Source of the DNA: Solirhodobacter olei
GTDB lineage: Bacteria > Pseudomonadota > Alphaproteobacteria > Rhodobacterales > Rhodobacteraceae
Direction: 5' to 3'
Assembly: GCF_004010155.1 (NCBI RefSeq)
Contig: NZ_RRYH01000042.1
Coordinates: 1-39,531 of the forward strand
Length of the DNA: 39,531 bases
Shown here: positions 1 to 8,000 of the stretch, piece by piece
How the letters are laid out: every line of letters starts with the position of its first letter
Numbering within the stretch: the first letter of the stretch is position 1
Made by a program: the position numbers and the translations under genes
The notes under the pieces: model-generated
The model's database searches: none
The model's input: the letters and a program-made list of their open reading frames with translations, nothing else
Told to the model about the DNA's origin: nothing

Positions 1-171
1 CCCGCCGCTACCGTGGCCGACTATCGCGCCGCCGTTCTCAGTCTGATGGAGATCCAATTCGAGCGGCTGCTGAATTTTGCCGCTTGGTCGACCCTTGTAG
101 CAGCGTCTTTGCGCTCTTTTTCAGATCCGTTAGGTGGTTCTACCGTGCTCATCATCCCGCTTCCTTCTTGA
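1..171 (+). other. possible 3' end of a gene cut by the left edge
   Basis: An open frame enters from the left edge and stops at 169-171, giving about 56 residues with a mixed helical and hydrophobic composition (…DYRAAVLSLMEIQFERLL…). I do not recognise the family, and no start lies inside the window. It could be the C-terminus of a real gene or a chance open frame. Confidence 0.25.
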
Positions 172-902
172 ATGCAAAACAACCCAAGTCTTTGATCCGG
201 CTTTCGACGCATCGCCCTCCGTGCGGAGCGTGCCGGGCAGAGCCGGGGGCACAACCGTGGCGGTTCGTGGGCCTTGTCCTGCAAGTAGGGGGTGCATGCG
301 AAGTCTTTGAATTGGTTATGTTTATTTCTCGGCGGTACACGGTTAGCGTGATATTTCCAAGCGCGTATCTTCCATTCGTTGTAGATTCACGCCCATATCA
401 CGAATGCTTGATGTGGCGCGCTATGGAGCCCTCGCCGTAGGGTAGCGCGACCTGCAAAGCGCTCGCGCCGTACTTGATGCCTGGGCCTGCGAAGCGGCTG
501 ACCAGCAGCGCCAAGAGTGCCGCAAGTGCTGTCCTCGGTCGTGTAGCGGTGACCCGGCCTGGATAGAGGTGCTGCAGACTGTGCACCTATTTCCCGGGCA
601 TCAGTCTCGCAGTAGCTCTGTCCATGGATGTTGACCTGCACCTTGCCCCCGCGGCGCCGGAGGAGCCGGGGTTCAAAGCCTGTTGGTCAGAGGATCGCGC
701 CACGGTTGAGAATGGCGAGAAACACCGAGAGATCGGTCGTCAGGCGGATGCGTCTGGACGGCAAGGGAGACCAGGCTTCATCGTCTGATGGAGGATCTGC
801 CCTGGCTATCTCGATGCCGTCGCGTCGTGCAAGGCGGAGACATCGTTGCGCGGCTGAGGCTAGATCGAGGCGGCCCCAGCGGGACCGCCCGAGCAATTCA
901 GC
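172..902. other. gene-poor stretch
   Basis: No coding region could be supported on either strand over about 730 bases. Short open frames exist but lack ribosome binding sites, overlap one another in several frames and resemble no family I know. The stretch may be decayed sequence flanking the mobilisation block. Confidence 0.4.
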
Positions 903-1772
903 TCAGCCTGAAGCGGTCTGCAATCCAGGGGGGGTGCTCGTGGTTCCGGTCGAGGCGGAGCCTGAAGGCTCGGGCATCCCGGAGAGTGAAGCAGGACCGG
1001 TCGACGGTGCTGGGCCCTTTGTGGCGAAGTCGATCGCCTTGGAACGGGCCTCCAGTACTGTCGCCGGGACGGGTGCGCCGGGTGGGAAGGTGCCCTTGCC
1101 TGAGTCCTGCGGTGGCCTGACGATCACCTTGGTGCCGGAGTGGACCCGTTTGTAGAGATCAACGATGTCCTGATCGAAGAGGCGGATGCATCCGTCCGTC
1201 GTCGCGTGGCCGATCGTCCAGGGATAGGGCGTGCCGTGGATGCGGTAGAGCGTGTCTTTTCCGTTGCGGAAGAGATAGAGCGCCCGCGCGCCGAGTGGGT
1301 TCTGTAGCCCCCCGGGCATCCCATTGCGCCAGGGATCGTCGAGTTTCGGGGTGGTCTTCAGCATGTAGGGTGTCGGCGTCCAGCGCGGCCATTTCCGTTT
1401 GTAGGGGATCACCGCGTCGCCGGAGAAGCCGTAGCCCTGCTTGCCGACCGACACCTCATAGCGGATCGCCTTGTCATGGCCGAGTACGTAGTAGAGATGG
1501 AACATGCCGGGATCGACGATGATCGTCCCCACCGGCTGCGAGGTCCAGTAGGTGACCTCCACCCGCTTCTTCGCTTCTGAGAGATCTCGCGGCGGCACGG
1601 CCGGGATGGTCAGCTTGCCGTCGGGTTTCGCCCCATACATCGCGGCGAGGTCCGGTGAAAGCGTTTGCGTGGGCGGCGGTCTATGGCTCGCGCGGCTGAC
1701 CTGAAAGGGTGAGGCTCCGCAGGAGGCAAGGAGCAGGACAAGCGGCATTGCAAGGGGCAGTGGATATTTCAT
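903..1772 (-). CDS. L,D-transpeptidase (YkuD) lipoprotein
   Basis: Predicted cell-envelope L,D-transpeptidase of the YkuD family, which cross-links peptidoglycan or attaches proteins to it. The 289-residue product has a lipoprotein signal with lipobox LLAS-C (Cys18), so it should be membrane-anchored and face the periplasm. The YkuD domain spans about residues 72-220. His179 (IHGT) and the nucleophile Cys195 followed by Arg197 (TDGCIRL) are the catalytic set. Many members have Ser-His or Ser-Asn before the Gly-Cys, whereas this one has Thr-Asp. A Pro/Ser/Thr-rich tail follows about residue 222. The ATG at 1772 was chosen over an in-frame start 35 codons upstream because AAGGAG lies just before it and the lipobox then falls at the right distance. 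It stands alone, with a response-regulator relic upstream. Confidence 0.88.
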   Translation of the reverse strand: MKYPLPLAMPLVLLLASCGASPFQVSRASHRPPPTQTLSPDLAAMYGAKPDGKLTIPAVPPRDLSEAKKRVEVTYWTSQPVGTIIVDPGMFHLYYVLGHDKAIRYEVSVGKQGYGFSGDAVIPYKRKWPRWTPTPYMLKTTPKLDDPWRNGMPGGLQNPLGARALYLFRNGKDTLYRIHGTPYPWTIGHATTDGCIRLFDQDIVDLYKRVHSGTKVIVRPPQDSGKGTFPPGAPVPATVLEARSKAIDFATKGPAPSTGPASLSGMPEPSGSASTGTTSTPPGLQTASG

Positions 1773-1903
1773 CGGGTCTCCTTCTGAGGCCGGACACAAA
1801 GACTTCCGGCCAAACCGGACCGCTTGATGAACGGTCAGGCTTTGGATGGCCTTAAGGTGTCTCGCGTATCGGGACACCGACGCTGCTGTGGAGAAGAAGA
1901 TCG

Positions 1904-2023
1904 CGCATCCTGATCATCGAGGATCATGAAATGCTTGTGAACGGGCTGACGGGCGGGTTTCGGCTCCAAGGGCTGGCACCCGAGGCAGTCGGCACACTGG
2001 CGGGCACGCACACCATACGCTAG
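1904..2023 (+). pseudogene. response-regulator receiver remnant
   Basis: About 39 codons read RILIIEDHEMLVNGL… up to a stop at 2021-2023. This is the first beta strand, acidic pocket (Glu-Asp) and first helix of a CheY-like receiver domain of an OmpR-type regulator. There is no start codon or ribosome binding site, and the phosphoacceptor Asp and the whole output domain are missing. It is a relic of a two-component gene, probably truncated when the neighbouring block arrived. Confidence 0.6.
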
Positions 2024-2369
2024 CCATCGGCGCCTTCGATGCGTTGGCCCCCGACCGGATCCTGCCGGAAGGTTACGGCATCGATCCGCTCGCAGGCCCG
2101 CTATGCCGCTCCCAAATAATTGCCGCGGCGCAATCGGACCAAATCAACCCCCGAACTCTGGCGCCAGCAGGATGGATCTCGGGGTGCACAGCAGTTCCGG
2201 TGAATGTCCTGGCGCCCAGAGCTTGTCAGTCCGCCGCCCGAAACCGCCTCGTGAGGTTTGGGAGGGCATGCCTGACCCTCGACTTCCAGGATATCCCTAT
2301 TGTGTTCCGCGCGTCGGGCGCGGAACCCGGGGGGATTCGGACAAGCCGAACGCCCCCGGACACATAGGC
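2024..2369. other. gene-poor stretch before the ardC leader
   Basis: No gene supported. Several open frames cross the stretch, but none has a ribosome binding site or a recognisable product. It may contain further decayed sequence following the response-regulator relic. Confidence 0.35.
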
Positions 2370-2624
2370 GGTCGGGCTTCACCCGCCCGACCCTCTTCCC
2401 ATTTCGTCAGGGCCTCGCAGGTGCGAGGCCGTTAGGGGACCGCCGGTCCCCCGGATCAACTGGAAAATGCTGCGCCGCCTGCGGGGCCGTGTCCTCGCCC
2501 TGGCGGGCTGCGGGCCGCACCACCCCCTTGTCGGCTGGATTTTACAGTTGCCCGGTTCCCCCCCTGCCCTCGCCGGGAGGCAGTCCCCGGAAATGTGACG
2601 CGCCAAGGCGCGGCTCATTTCCGG
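2370..2624 (+). promoter_or_regulatory. multi-hairpin leader upstream of ardC
   Basis: Four clean inverted repeats lie in tandem. GGTCGGGC/GCCCGACC at 2370-2392 has a loop of 7. GGCCTCGCA/TGCGAGGCC at 2411-2430 has a loop of 2. GGGGACC/GGTCCCC at 2435-2451 has a loop of 3. CCGGAAATG…CATTTCCGG at 2587-2624 carries an inner CGCGCC-AA-GGCGCG stem across a symmetric 3x3 internal loop. None is followed by a T-run, so they do not look like ordinary terminators. Because the segment would enter the recipient as single strand (see oriT), a folded single-strand promoter of the kind known in plasmid leading regions is one possible role. Structured RNA control of ardC is another. The repeats are seen directly; their role is inference. 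Confidence 0.55.
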
Positions 2625-2628
2625 CGAC

Positions 2629-2669
2629 CGCTCCCAATTTTGGGGTTGGCGCCACTGACCAAGGGAGCG
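2629..2669 (+). promoter_or_regulatory. hairpin sequestering the ardC ribosome binding site
   Basis: CGCTCCC at 2629-2635 is exactly complementary to GGGAGCG at 2663-2669. The latter contains the GGGAG Shine-Dalgarno of ardC, whose ATG is at 2676. Pairing would hide the ribosome binding site in a 7-bp stem with a 27-base loop, suggesting translational control of ardC. Confidence 0.5.
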
Positions 2670-2675
2670 CCACAA

Positions 2676-3560
2676 ATGGCCGACAAGTTTGACGTTTACA
2701 GCCATGTTACCTCTGAGATCGTCGCCGCGATGGAAGCGGGCACGCCGCCGTGGCGGCAGCCGTGGACCGGCACGACCGGAGGGGCGGCTTTTCCGCTTCG
2801 CTCAAACGGCGAAGCGTACCGCGGGATAAACGTTGTCCTGCTTTGGCTGACGGCCGCGAGCCGTGGCTACAGCTCTGCCCATTGGTTCACCTTCAAACAG
2901 GCCCTCGATATGGGGGCACATGTCCGGAAGGGGGAGAAGTCCGCTACCGTCGTCAAATACGGCACCTTTGAAAAGGAAGACGAGGCCGGAGAAACGCGGG
3001 CTGTGCCCTACGCCAAGGCCTACCGCGTCTTCAATGCCGACCAGATCGATGGGCTTCATGAGGAATATCACGGGGTGAAGGGTGTTGCGCCGCAAGACTT
3101 CGGAACGGAGCCGAACGCGGAGCTTGATGCGTTCTTTGCCGCGACTGGCGCCACGATCGAGACTACGGAAGAACCGAGCGCCTACTACCACCCCGTGCGG
3201 GACATCATCCACATGCCGCCGATTGTCACCTTTGCCGATGCTGGTCGGTACTACGCCACCTTGGCGCATGAAGGATGCCACTGGACGGGCCACAAGAGCC
3301 GCCTTGACCGGCTGGAGCTGAACCGGGACCGGCAGACCTATGCCTTTGAGGAACTGGTGGCCGAGATTGGGGCGTGCATGGTCTGTGCGACCCTTGGCCT
3401 TGTCCCCGACTTTGCGCAGAGCGCGGCCTATGTCGAGGGCTGGCTTAATGCGCTGAAGGCTGACGCCCGCCTGATCTTCAAGGCCGCCTCTGAGGCGCAA
3501 AAGGCCTTGGACTACCTGACCGGCAAGGCTCGGCCGGAAGAGCAGAGGGCGGCCGCGTGA
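2676..3560 (+). CDS. ardC: ArdC-type antirestriction protein (ssDNA-binding, zincin-like)
   Basis: Protein of 294 residues. The N-terminal half (about 5-125) is the ArdC-like single-strand DNA-binding domain, with the typical opening DVYSHVTSEIVAAMEAG and the PWRQPW motif. The C-terminal half (about 150-280) is the polyvalent-protein metallopeptidase-like domain with HEGCH at 198-202 (HExxH type) and the downstream acidic stretch EELVAEIG (225-232) expected to supply the third metal ligand. ArdC of plasmid RSA protects incoming DNA from restriction and binds single strands. The ATG at 2676 is preceded by GGGAG; a longer in-frame start at 2595 lies inside a hairpin and was rejected. It is followed by a DUF3768 gene and lies about 1.4 kb from the candidate oriT on the leading side, which suits an early anti-defence role. 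Confidence 0.9.
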   Translation: MADKFDVYSHVTSEIVAAMEAGTPPWRQPWTGTTGGAAFPLRSNGEAYRGINVVLLWLTAASRGYSSAHWFTFKQALDMGAHVRKGEKSATVVKYGTFEKEDEAGETRAVPYAKAYRVFNADQIDGLHEEYHGVKGVAPQDFGTEPNAELDAFFAATGATIETTEEPSAYYHPVRDIIHMPPIVTFADAGRYYATLAHEGCHWTGHKSRLDRLELNRDRQTYAFEELVAEIGACMVCATLGLVPDFAQSAAYVEGWLNALKADARLIFKAASEAQKALDYLTGKARPEEQRAAA

Positions 3561-3597
3561 GCGGCCCCATCCTTCCCATCAGGTCAGGAACGCCACC

Positions 3598-3810
3598 ATG
3601 TCACACACCCCCGACAAAGCCCATTGCAATGAGATCACCGGGCACACTGGCTTCCGGCTGCGCCTCGGCCTCGGTCACCGGCACGAAACCCTGCCCGTTG
3701 AACTAATCCGGCATTCGTTGGCGCGGGACCCTGCGCAGCCTCGCCGCCTGTCAATGGGTCTGCATCACACATCTGACGCGCTACAACCTTGGCCTGTCTC
3801 AGTGTTCTGA
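3598..3810 (+). CDS. small hypothetical protein, possibly frameshifted
   Basis: Open frame of 70 codons with AGGAACGCC just before its ATG, 37 bases after ardC and in the same direction. The first half (MSHTPDKAHCNEITGHTGF…) is protein-like, but the end is Arg/Pro-rich. A different frame becomes more protein-like from about 3720 (…TRYNLGLSQCSDGDIFDAP…). This suggests an ancestral small gene broken by a frameshift. I do not recognise the family. Confidence 0.3.
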   Translation: MSHTPDKAHCNEITGHTGFRLRLGLGHRHETLPVELIRHSLARDPAQPRRLSMGLHHTSDALQPWPVSVF

Positions 3811-4048
3811 CGGCGACATCTTTGATGCGCCGGCCAGACCCTCGCCAACGCCAGCCACAGCGGCCGACTTTGGCGCGCATGCCAATGATCCCGCGAGATC
3901 GAGGCGGCCGCCCAGGCTGCTGCCCCAGACCAAAGACGACTTTGAAGCCATCGCGGAAATCGTCGGCTGCCAAACGCCGCAGGAGTGGACCTTGTCTCTC
4001 ATCAAGTCTGCCGAACGGTCCCTGCCGCCAGCCATGAAAGGAACAACC
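3811..4048. other. decayed or non-coding spacer between ardC and the DUF3768 gene
   Basis: Protein-like segments continue in more than one plus-strand frame (for example KDDFEAIAEIVG around 3930-3972 and TLSLIKSAERSLPPA just before 4034) without a single intact frame. This fits a degenerated gene between the two plasmid genes. Confidence 0.3.
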
Positions 4049-4435
4049 ATGTTCGACCCCCGGTTCCCAGACGAGCGGACCGAGCGGATTGCGACCCAGA
4101 ACGACGCCTTCCGCAGGGCCCTTGGTACGACTGTTTTCAAAGGAGAGGAGATCGACGGCAGGGTCTTGGTGACGCGGTCTGTGCTTGCGATGGGCTCACA
4201 GTTCCTCGCAGACGTGACCCAAGCAGTGAAGGATTTCGACACGTTCACCGACGACAACGATCCGATGGCAGAACATGACTTCGGTATTGTGGAGGTCTCC
4301 CATGCTGGCCTTCGCCAGAAGGCGTGCTGGACGATCGATCTTGACGACGAGGACTTTGCGCTAGGCTCGGCTTGCCCTGAAGACCCGCGTCAGACACGCC
4401 GCGTTCTCACGATCATGCTCCCCGAGGACTACTGA
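4049..4435 (+). CDS. DUF3768 domain protein
   Basis: Protein of 128 residues with the family features of DUF3768: an N-terminal helix RIATQNDAFRRAL, a central segment FDTFTDDNDPMAEHDFG, a core WTIDLDDEDF, and the terminal RVLTIMLPEDY. The function is unknown; the family is common on alphaproteobacterial plasmids next to ardC and mobilisation genes. The ATG at 4049 was chosen because AAAGGAA lies 8 bases upstream. Upstream in-frame starts at 3992 (TTG) and 4034 lack such a site, and the family usually begins close to the helix. By position it would be the first sizeable gene to enter a recipient. Confidence 0.8.
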   Translation: MFDPRFPDERTERIATQNDAFRRALGTTVFKGEEIDGRVLVTRSVLAMGSQFLADVTQAVKDFDTFTDDNDPMAEHDFGIVEVSHAGLRQKACWTIDLDDEDFALGSACPEDPRQTRRVLTIMLPEDY

Positions 4436-4515
4436 ACCCGACCTGGCCACGGCGCAGGCGTTGACCAAAAGGCCGTGCCCCCTTTCTGGGCCAAGGACCG
4501 GAAAGGGGCGAATTC

Positions 4516-4626
4516 ATGTCTCGCAAGCTTCTGGACGAGCAAAGGGCGGGAGACCCTGTGCCGACGGGGACGGGAGGCGTCTCGGCCAAGGTCTACCTCC
4601 CCCTTATCGCCCAGCGTTTCGCTTAG
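4516..4626 (+). CDS. small hypothetical protein, 36 residues
   Basis: ATG at 4516 preceded by GGAAAGGGG at good spacing, ending in TAG at 4624-4626. The product begins MSRKLLDEQRAGDPVP and ends in a short hydrophobic segment (KVYLPLIAQRFA). No family is recognised. The good ribosome binding site and the position between the DUF3768 gene and oriT make it plausible, but the length makes chance possible. Confidence 0.35.
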   Translation: MSRKLLDEQRAGDPVPTGTGGVSAKVYLPLIAQRFA

Positions 4627-4993
4627 GCGGTGACTGAGAGAAGGGGCGGTCCCCAAAGGGGGCGGCCCGTCCGGGAGCGTGGACGGATCATTCGAGAGAC
4701 CGGCAAGAACCATCACCATGTGCGGCGTTCTGCATGCGCCTGGCCCTTCGCGGGTTCCGTTTCAACGATGTTGTCCACCTCGGCGGGGAGGCTTCCATCC
4801 GCGCGCCGTGGCGCGATCTCGGGGGAGGCCGGGCAGAATCCTGAGGCCACGTCTGTTGGGTTTCTGCACGTTCCATTCCTCCCGTTTCTGAGCGCGAAGC
4901 TCTTTGCTTGGGGCTTGGTCTTGAGGTCCGTCGGCGAAGCCGTCGAGGAGCGCTGTGTGCCTGGACCGGCCGACATCGGATCGAAGAAATGAT
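4627..4993. other. non-coding region preceding oriT
   Basis: No gene supported. The segment lies between the small open frame and the candidate oriT and contains GC-rich short inverted repeats, for example around CGGCGAAGCCG near 4930. Relaxosome accessory sites would be expected here, but none can be assigned. Confidence 0.4.
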
Positions 4994-5028
4994 GGAGGCG
5001 CGTTTATACATTCGATTGCATCGAATGT
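4994..5028 (-). other. oriT: candidate oriT (MobQ / Ti-RSF1010-type nick region)
   Basis: On the minus strand a perfect 9-bp inverted repeat ACATTCGAT / ATCGAATGT (3-base loop, 5008-5028) is followed directly by ATAAACGCG-CCTCC (5007 down to 4994). An inverted repeat followed by a TAA-rich spacer and GCG|CC is the layout of RSF1010/R1162 oriT (TAAnTGCG|CCCT). The stretch GTATAA..GCG|CC also resembles the Ti-plasmid nick region. The predicted nick is on the minus strand between 4999 and 4998. It lies 23 bases before the ATG of the cognate MobA/MobL-type relaxase TraA, the usual position. Transfer 5' to 3' from this nick runs leftward, so ardC and the DUF3768 gene lead and traA enters last. The sequence match is from memory of those oriTs; nicking is inferred. 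Confidence 0.7.
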
Positions 5029-5050
5029 TTGAACCTCGTAGCGTTGGCGG

Positions 5051-8000
5051 ATGGCGGTCTATTATTTCGAAGCGAATGTTGTTTCCGCGAGCACCGGAGC
5101 AAGCGCCGTCTGGTCCGCCGCCTACCGCCATGCGACCTCGATGACCTCGCTGCAGAAGAGCGTGGAGCGCGACTACAGCCGGAAGGCTGATGAGCTCGTG
5201 CACGAGGAGATCATTCTTCCCCCAGACGCTCCGGCCTGGGCGCGGGAGCGGTATGGTTCGCCGGATGTGGCGCGCGCCTCGGAGCGGCTTTGGAATGACA
5301 TTGAAGGCCGGGAGGCCCAAAGCAGCCGGGCGCGGGTGGCGCAATTTGCGCGCTCGCTCACCATTGCGCTTCCGGTTGAACTGGGTCGCGCCGAGCGCGT
5401 GACCCTGATGCGGGAGTACCTGACCTCGACCTTCGCTGCTCGGGGCATGGTGGTGGATTGGGTGATCCACGACATTCCCGAGAACCCGCATGCCCATGTG
5501 ATGCTGTCACTGCGGCGACTGGAGGAGGAGGGCTGGGGTTTAAAGGAACGTGGCTGGAACGCGCGGGAGTTCCTGGTGGACTGGCGCCGGTCCTGGGCCG
5601 ACTTCGCCAATATGGCGCTGGAGCGCGCCGGGCATGAGGCCCGGATAGATCATCGCACGCTGGGCGAGCAGGGGATCGAACTCGCGCCGGAGAGCTTTAG
5701 CCCTTATGTGGCCGCTCATGCCGAAGCTGCCGGGGTTACCGCGCGGGGCAAGGAGCGGGCCGAGGCCGCGCGAATTGCCAACCGGGATTATCTCCTCGCC
5801 CGGCCGGAGCACATCCTGGTGGTTCTAAGCGCGAAGAAGACTGTCTTCTCGGCCGAGGACATTCGCAAGGAGCTGGCGAAGCGGCTCAATGTCACCATCG
5901 GCGGACAGGCCCATGACCTTGAGCCAGAGGCGTTTGGTGACGTGCTGGATAGGGTTCTGGGTGCGCGCGAGCTGGTGCAGATGGAGGAGGTCGGGCCGCG
6001 CGGCGAGGCGCTTTTCTCGACGCGGAGCCAGCAGCTTGTCGAGGCTCGGATGCTGCAGCAGGCGATCGAGCTTGCCGGCAAGACAGTGCCGCTGGCGGAA
6101 GGGCAGGGGGCCGAGGCTCTGTCCGAGAACCTGAACAAGGGTCAGGCGGCGGCGGTACGGGCGATGGTGGCGCCCGAGGCGCTGACCCTCGTCACAGGCC
6201 ATGCCGGCACTGGCAAGACCTTCGCCATCGCCGAGGCTGCGCGGGTTTGGCAGGAGCGCGGCTTCGAGGTTCTGGGCGGCGCGATCTCAGGCAAGGCTGC
6301 GCAGGAGCTTGATGGCATTGTGGGGTTGAAGGCTGCGTCCTTGGCCGCCTGGGAGAGCCGCTGGGCCAACGGCCAAGTGCCGGAGGGGCCGTTCGTCTTC
6401 TTCATGGACGAGGCCGGCATGGTCGGCAGCAACTCCTGGGCGCGGGTGCAGGCCCACATCGCCGACATGGGCGGCAAGCTGATCGCGGTTGGAGATGCCG
6501 AGCAGCTGCAGCCGGTCTCGGCCGGATCGGCCTTCAAGGTCATTCAGGACAAGATCGGTAGCGCGGTGATCGATTTTGTCCGGCGGCAGACGGATCCTCT
6601 GGACCGGCTCGCGACCCATGACCTCGCGATGGGTGGGAAGAGCGTGGGCAAGGCGCTCTGGCATTACCAGGCTCAGAAGAAGATCACCTTTCAGCCGTCC
6701 GCTTCTCATGCGGTCGAAGCCATCGTGGAGCATTACTTCACCGGCGATGCGTTGGAGAGCAGGATCGCGCTCGCTCATCGCAACGCGGATGTGGACGCGT
6801 TGAACCGCGAGCTCAGGGCCGAGGCGATCCGGTTGGGTGTGGTCGATCCGGAGAGCGTGCAGCAATACCCCCGGCCGCAAGCGGCGGACCTCCTGGAAGC
6901 AGCCGAGCCGCGGCCGCCGCTCGAACTGGGGCAGGGGGATCGGGTGCGCTTCACCCGGCCGGAGCGGGAGGCCTCGGTTCAGCGCTCCGCCTTCGGCACA
7001 GTGCTTGCCGCCACGCCCCCGCAGATCGTCGTGGCGGTGGACGGCCGGGATGATCCCGTGACCCTCGATCCGGCGAAGTTCCTGGATCTCGACTACGGCT
7101 ATGCGGCGACGATCCACAAGTCCCAGGGTATGACCGTGGATCGCGCCTTCGTCCTCGGCTCGGAGACGCTGAACCAGCATCTCCTCTACGTGGCTCTCTC
7201 TCGGCATCGCGATCATGTCGAACTGCATATGCCCTTCAGCAAGCGTGTGACGGGCATGGCCGACCTGATCGCCATCGGTCAGCGCAAGGGCTACATGACC
7301 CTGACAGATGGGCTGGACGGCTTCGATCCCAAGGCGCCGTTGCCGTCCTCGGTGCGCGCGCTCTTCGACCAGCTTCCCGAGCTGGCGAGGCGGGCCGATG
7401 TCGTGGCCTCGGCCGGGCCGTCCGAGCGCTCCTCCCAGGTCGATGACGTGGAGCTGGTGCAGGTCGCCACGCGCACGGCTGGCCTTCTCTCGGCCGACTT
7501 CGTTGCCGGGCAATCGCCGCTGACGGCCGAGGCGGGCGCGGCCGTGGCGGCGCCGCAGGCGGTGGTCGAGGATCTTCTGGCACACCGATCGGCCATCACG
7601 GCCGAGGACGTGGCCCGCGCGATCTCCCGCGAGGTCCGCGATCCCGAGACCTTCGTGCGGCTCTTCTTCGAAGCCATGGCGCATCCCGATCTCGTCGCTA
7701 TCGAGCGGGGCGGGAGCCGGGGCGACAAGCTCTACACCACCGCGGCGCAGGTTCTGGCCGAGGCCGCGCTTGCCGATCGCGGCGCGCGGCTGGCGATGCG
7801 TCCGGACGCCCGTGCCATCCCCTTCGCGGCCCGGGATTACAGCCTGAACGCGGCGCAGCGCGCGGCCCTGGGCGAGGTCTTGCAGGGCAGGAGGCTCAGT
7901 ATCCTCACCGGCGGGCCGGGCAGCGGCGTGACCTGGACGCTTGGGGCGATCCATCACGCCTACGCACGGGCGCAATGGGACGTGATCGGGGTGGCCGCGA

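Noticed and set aside
628-1155. Plus-strand open frame of 175 codons upstream of and overlapping the L,D-transpeptidase gene
   Set aside because: Arg/Pro/Ser-rich product without a ribosome binding site, overlapping a well-supported gene on the other strand.
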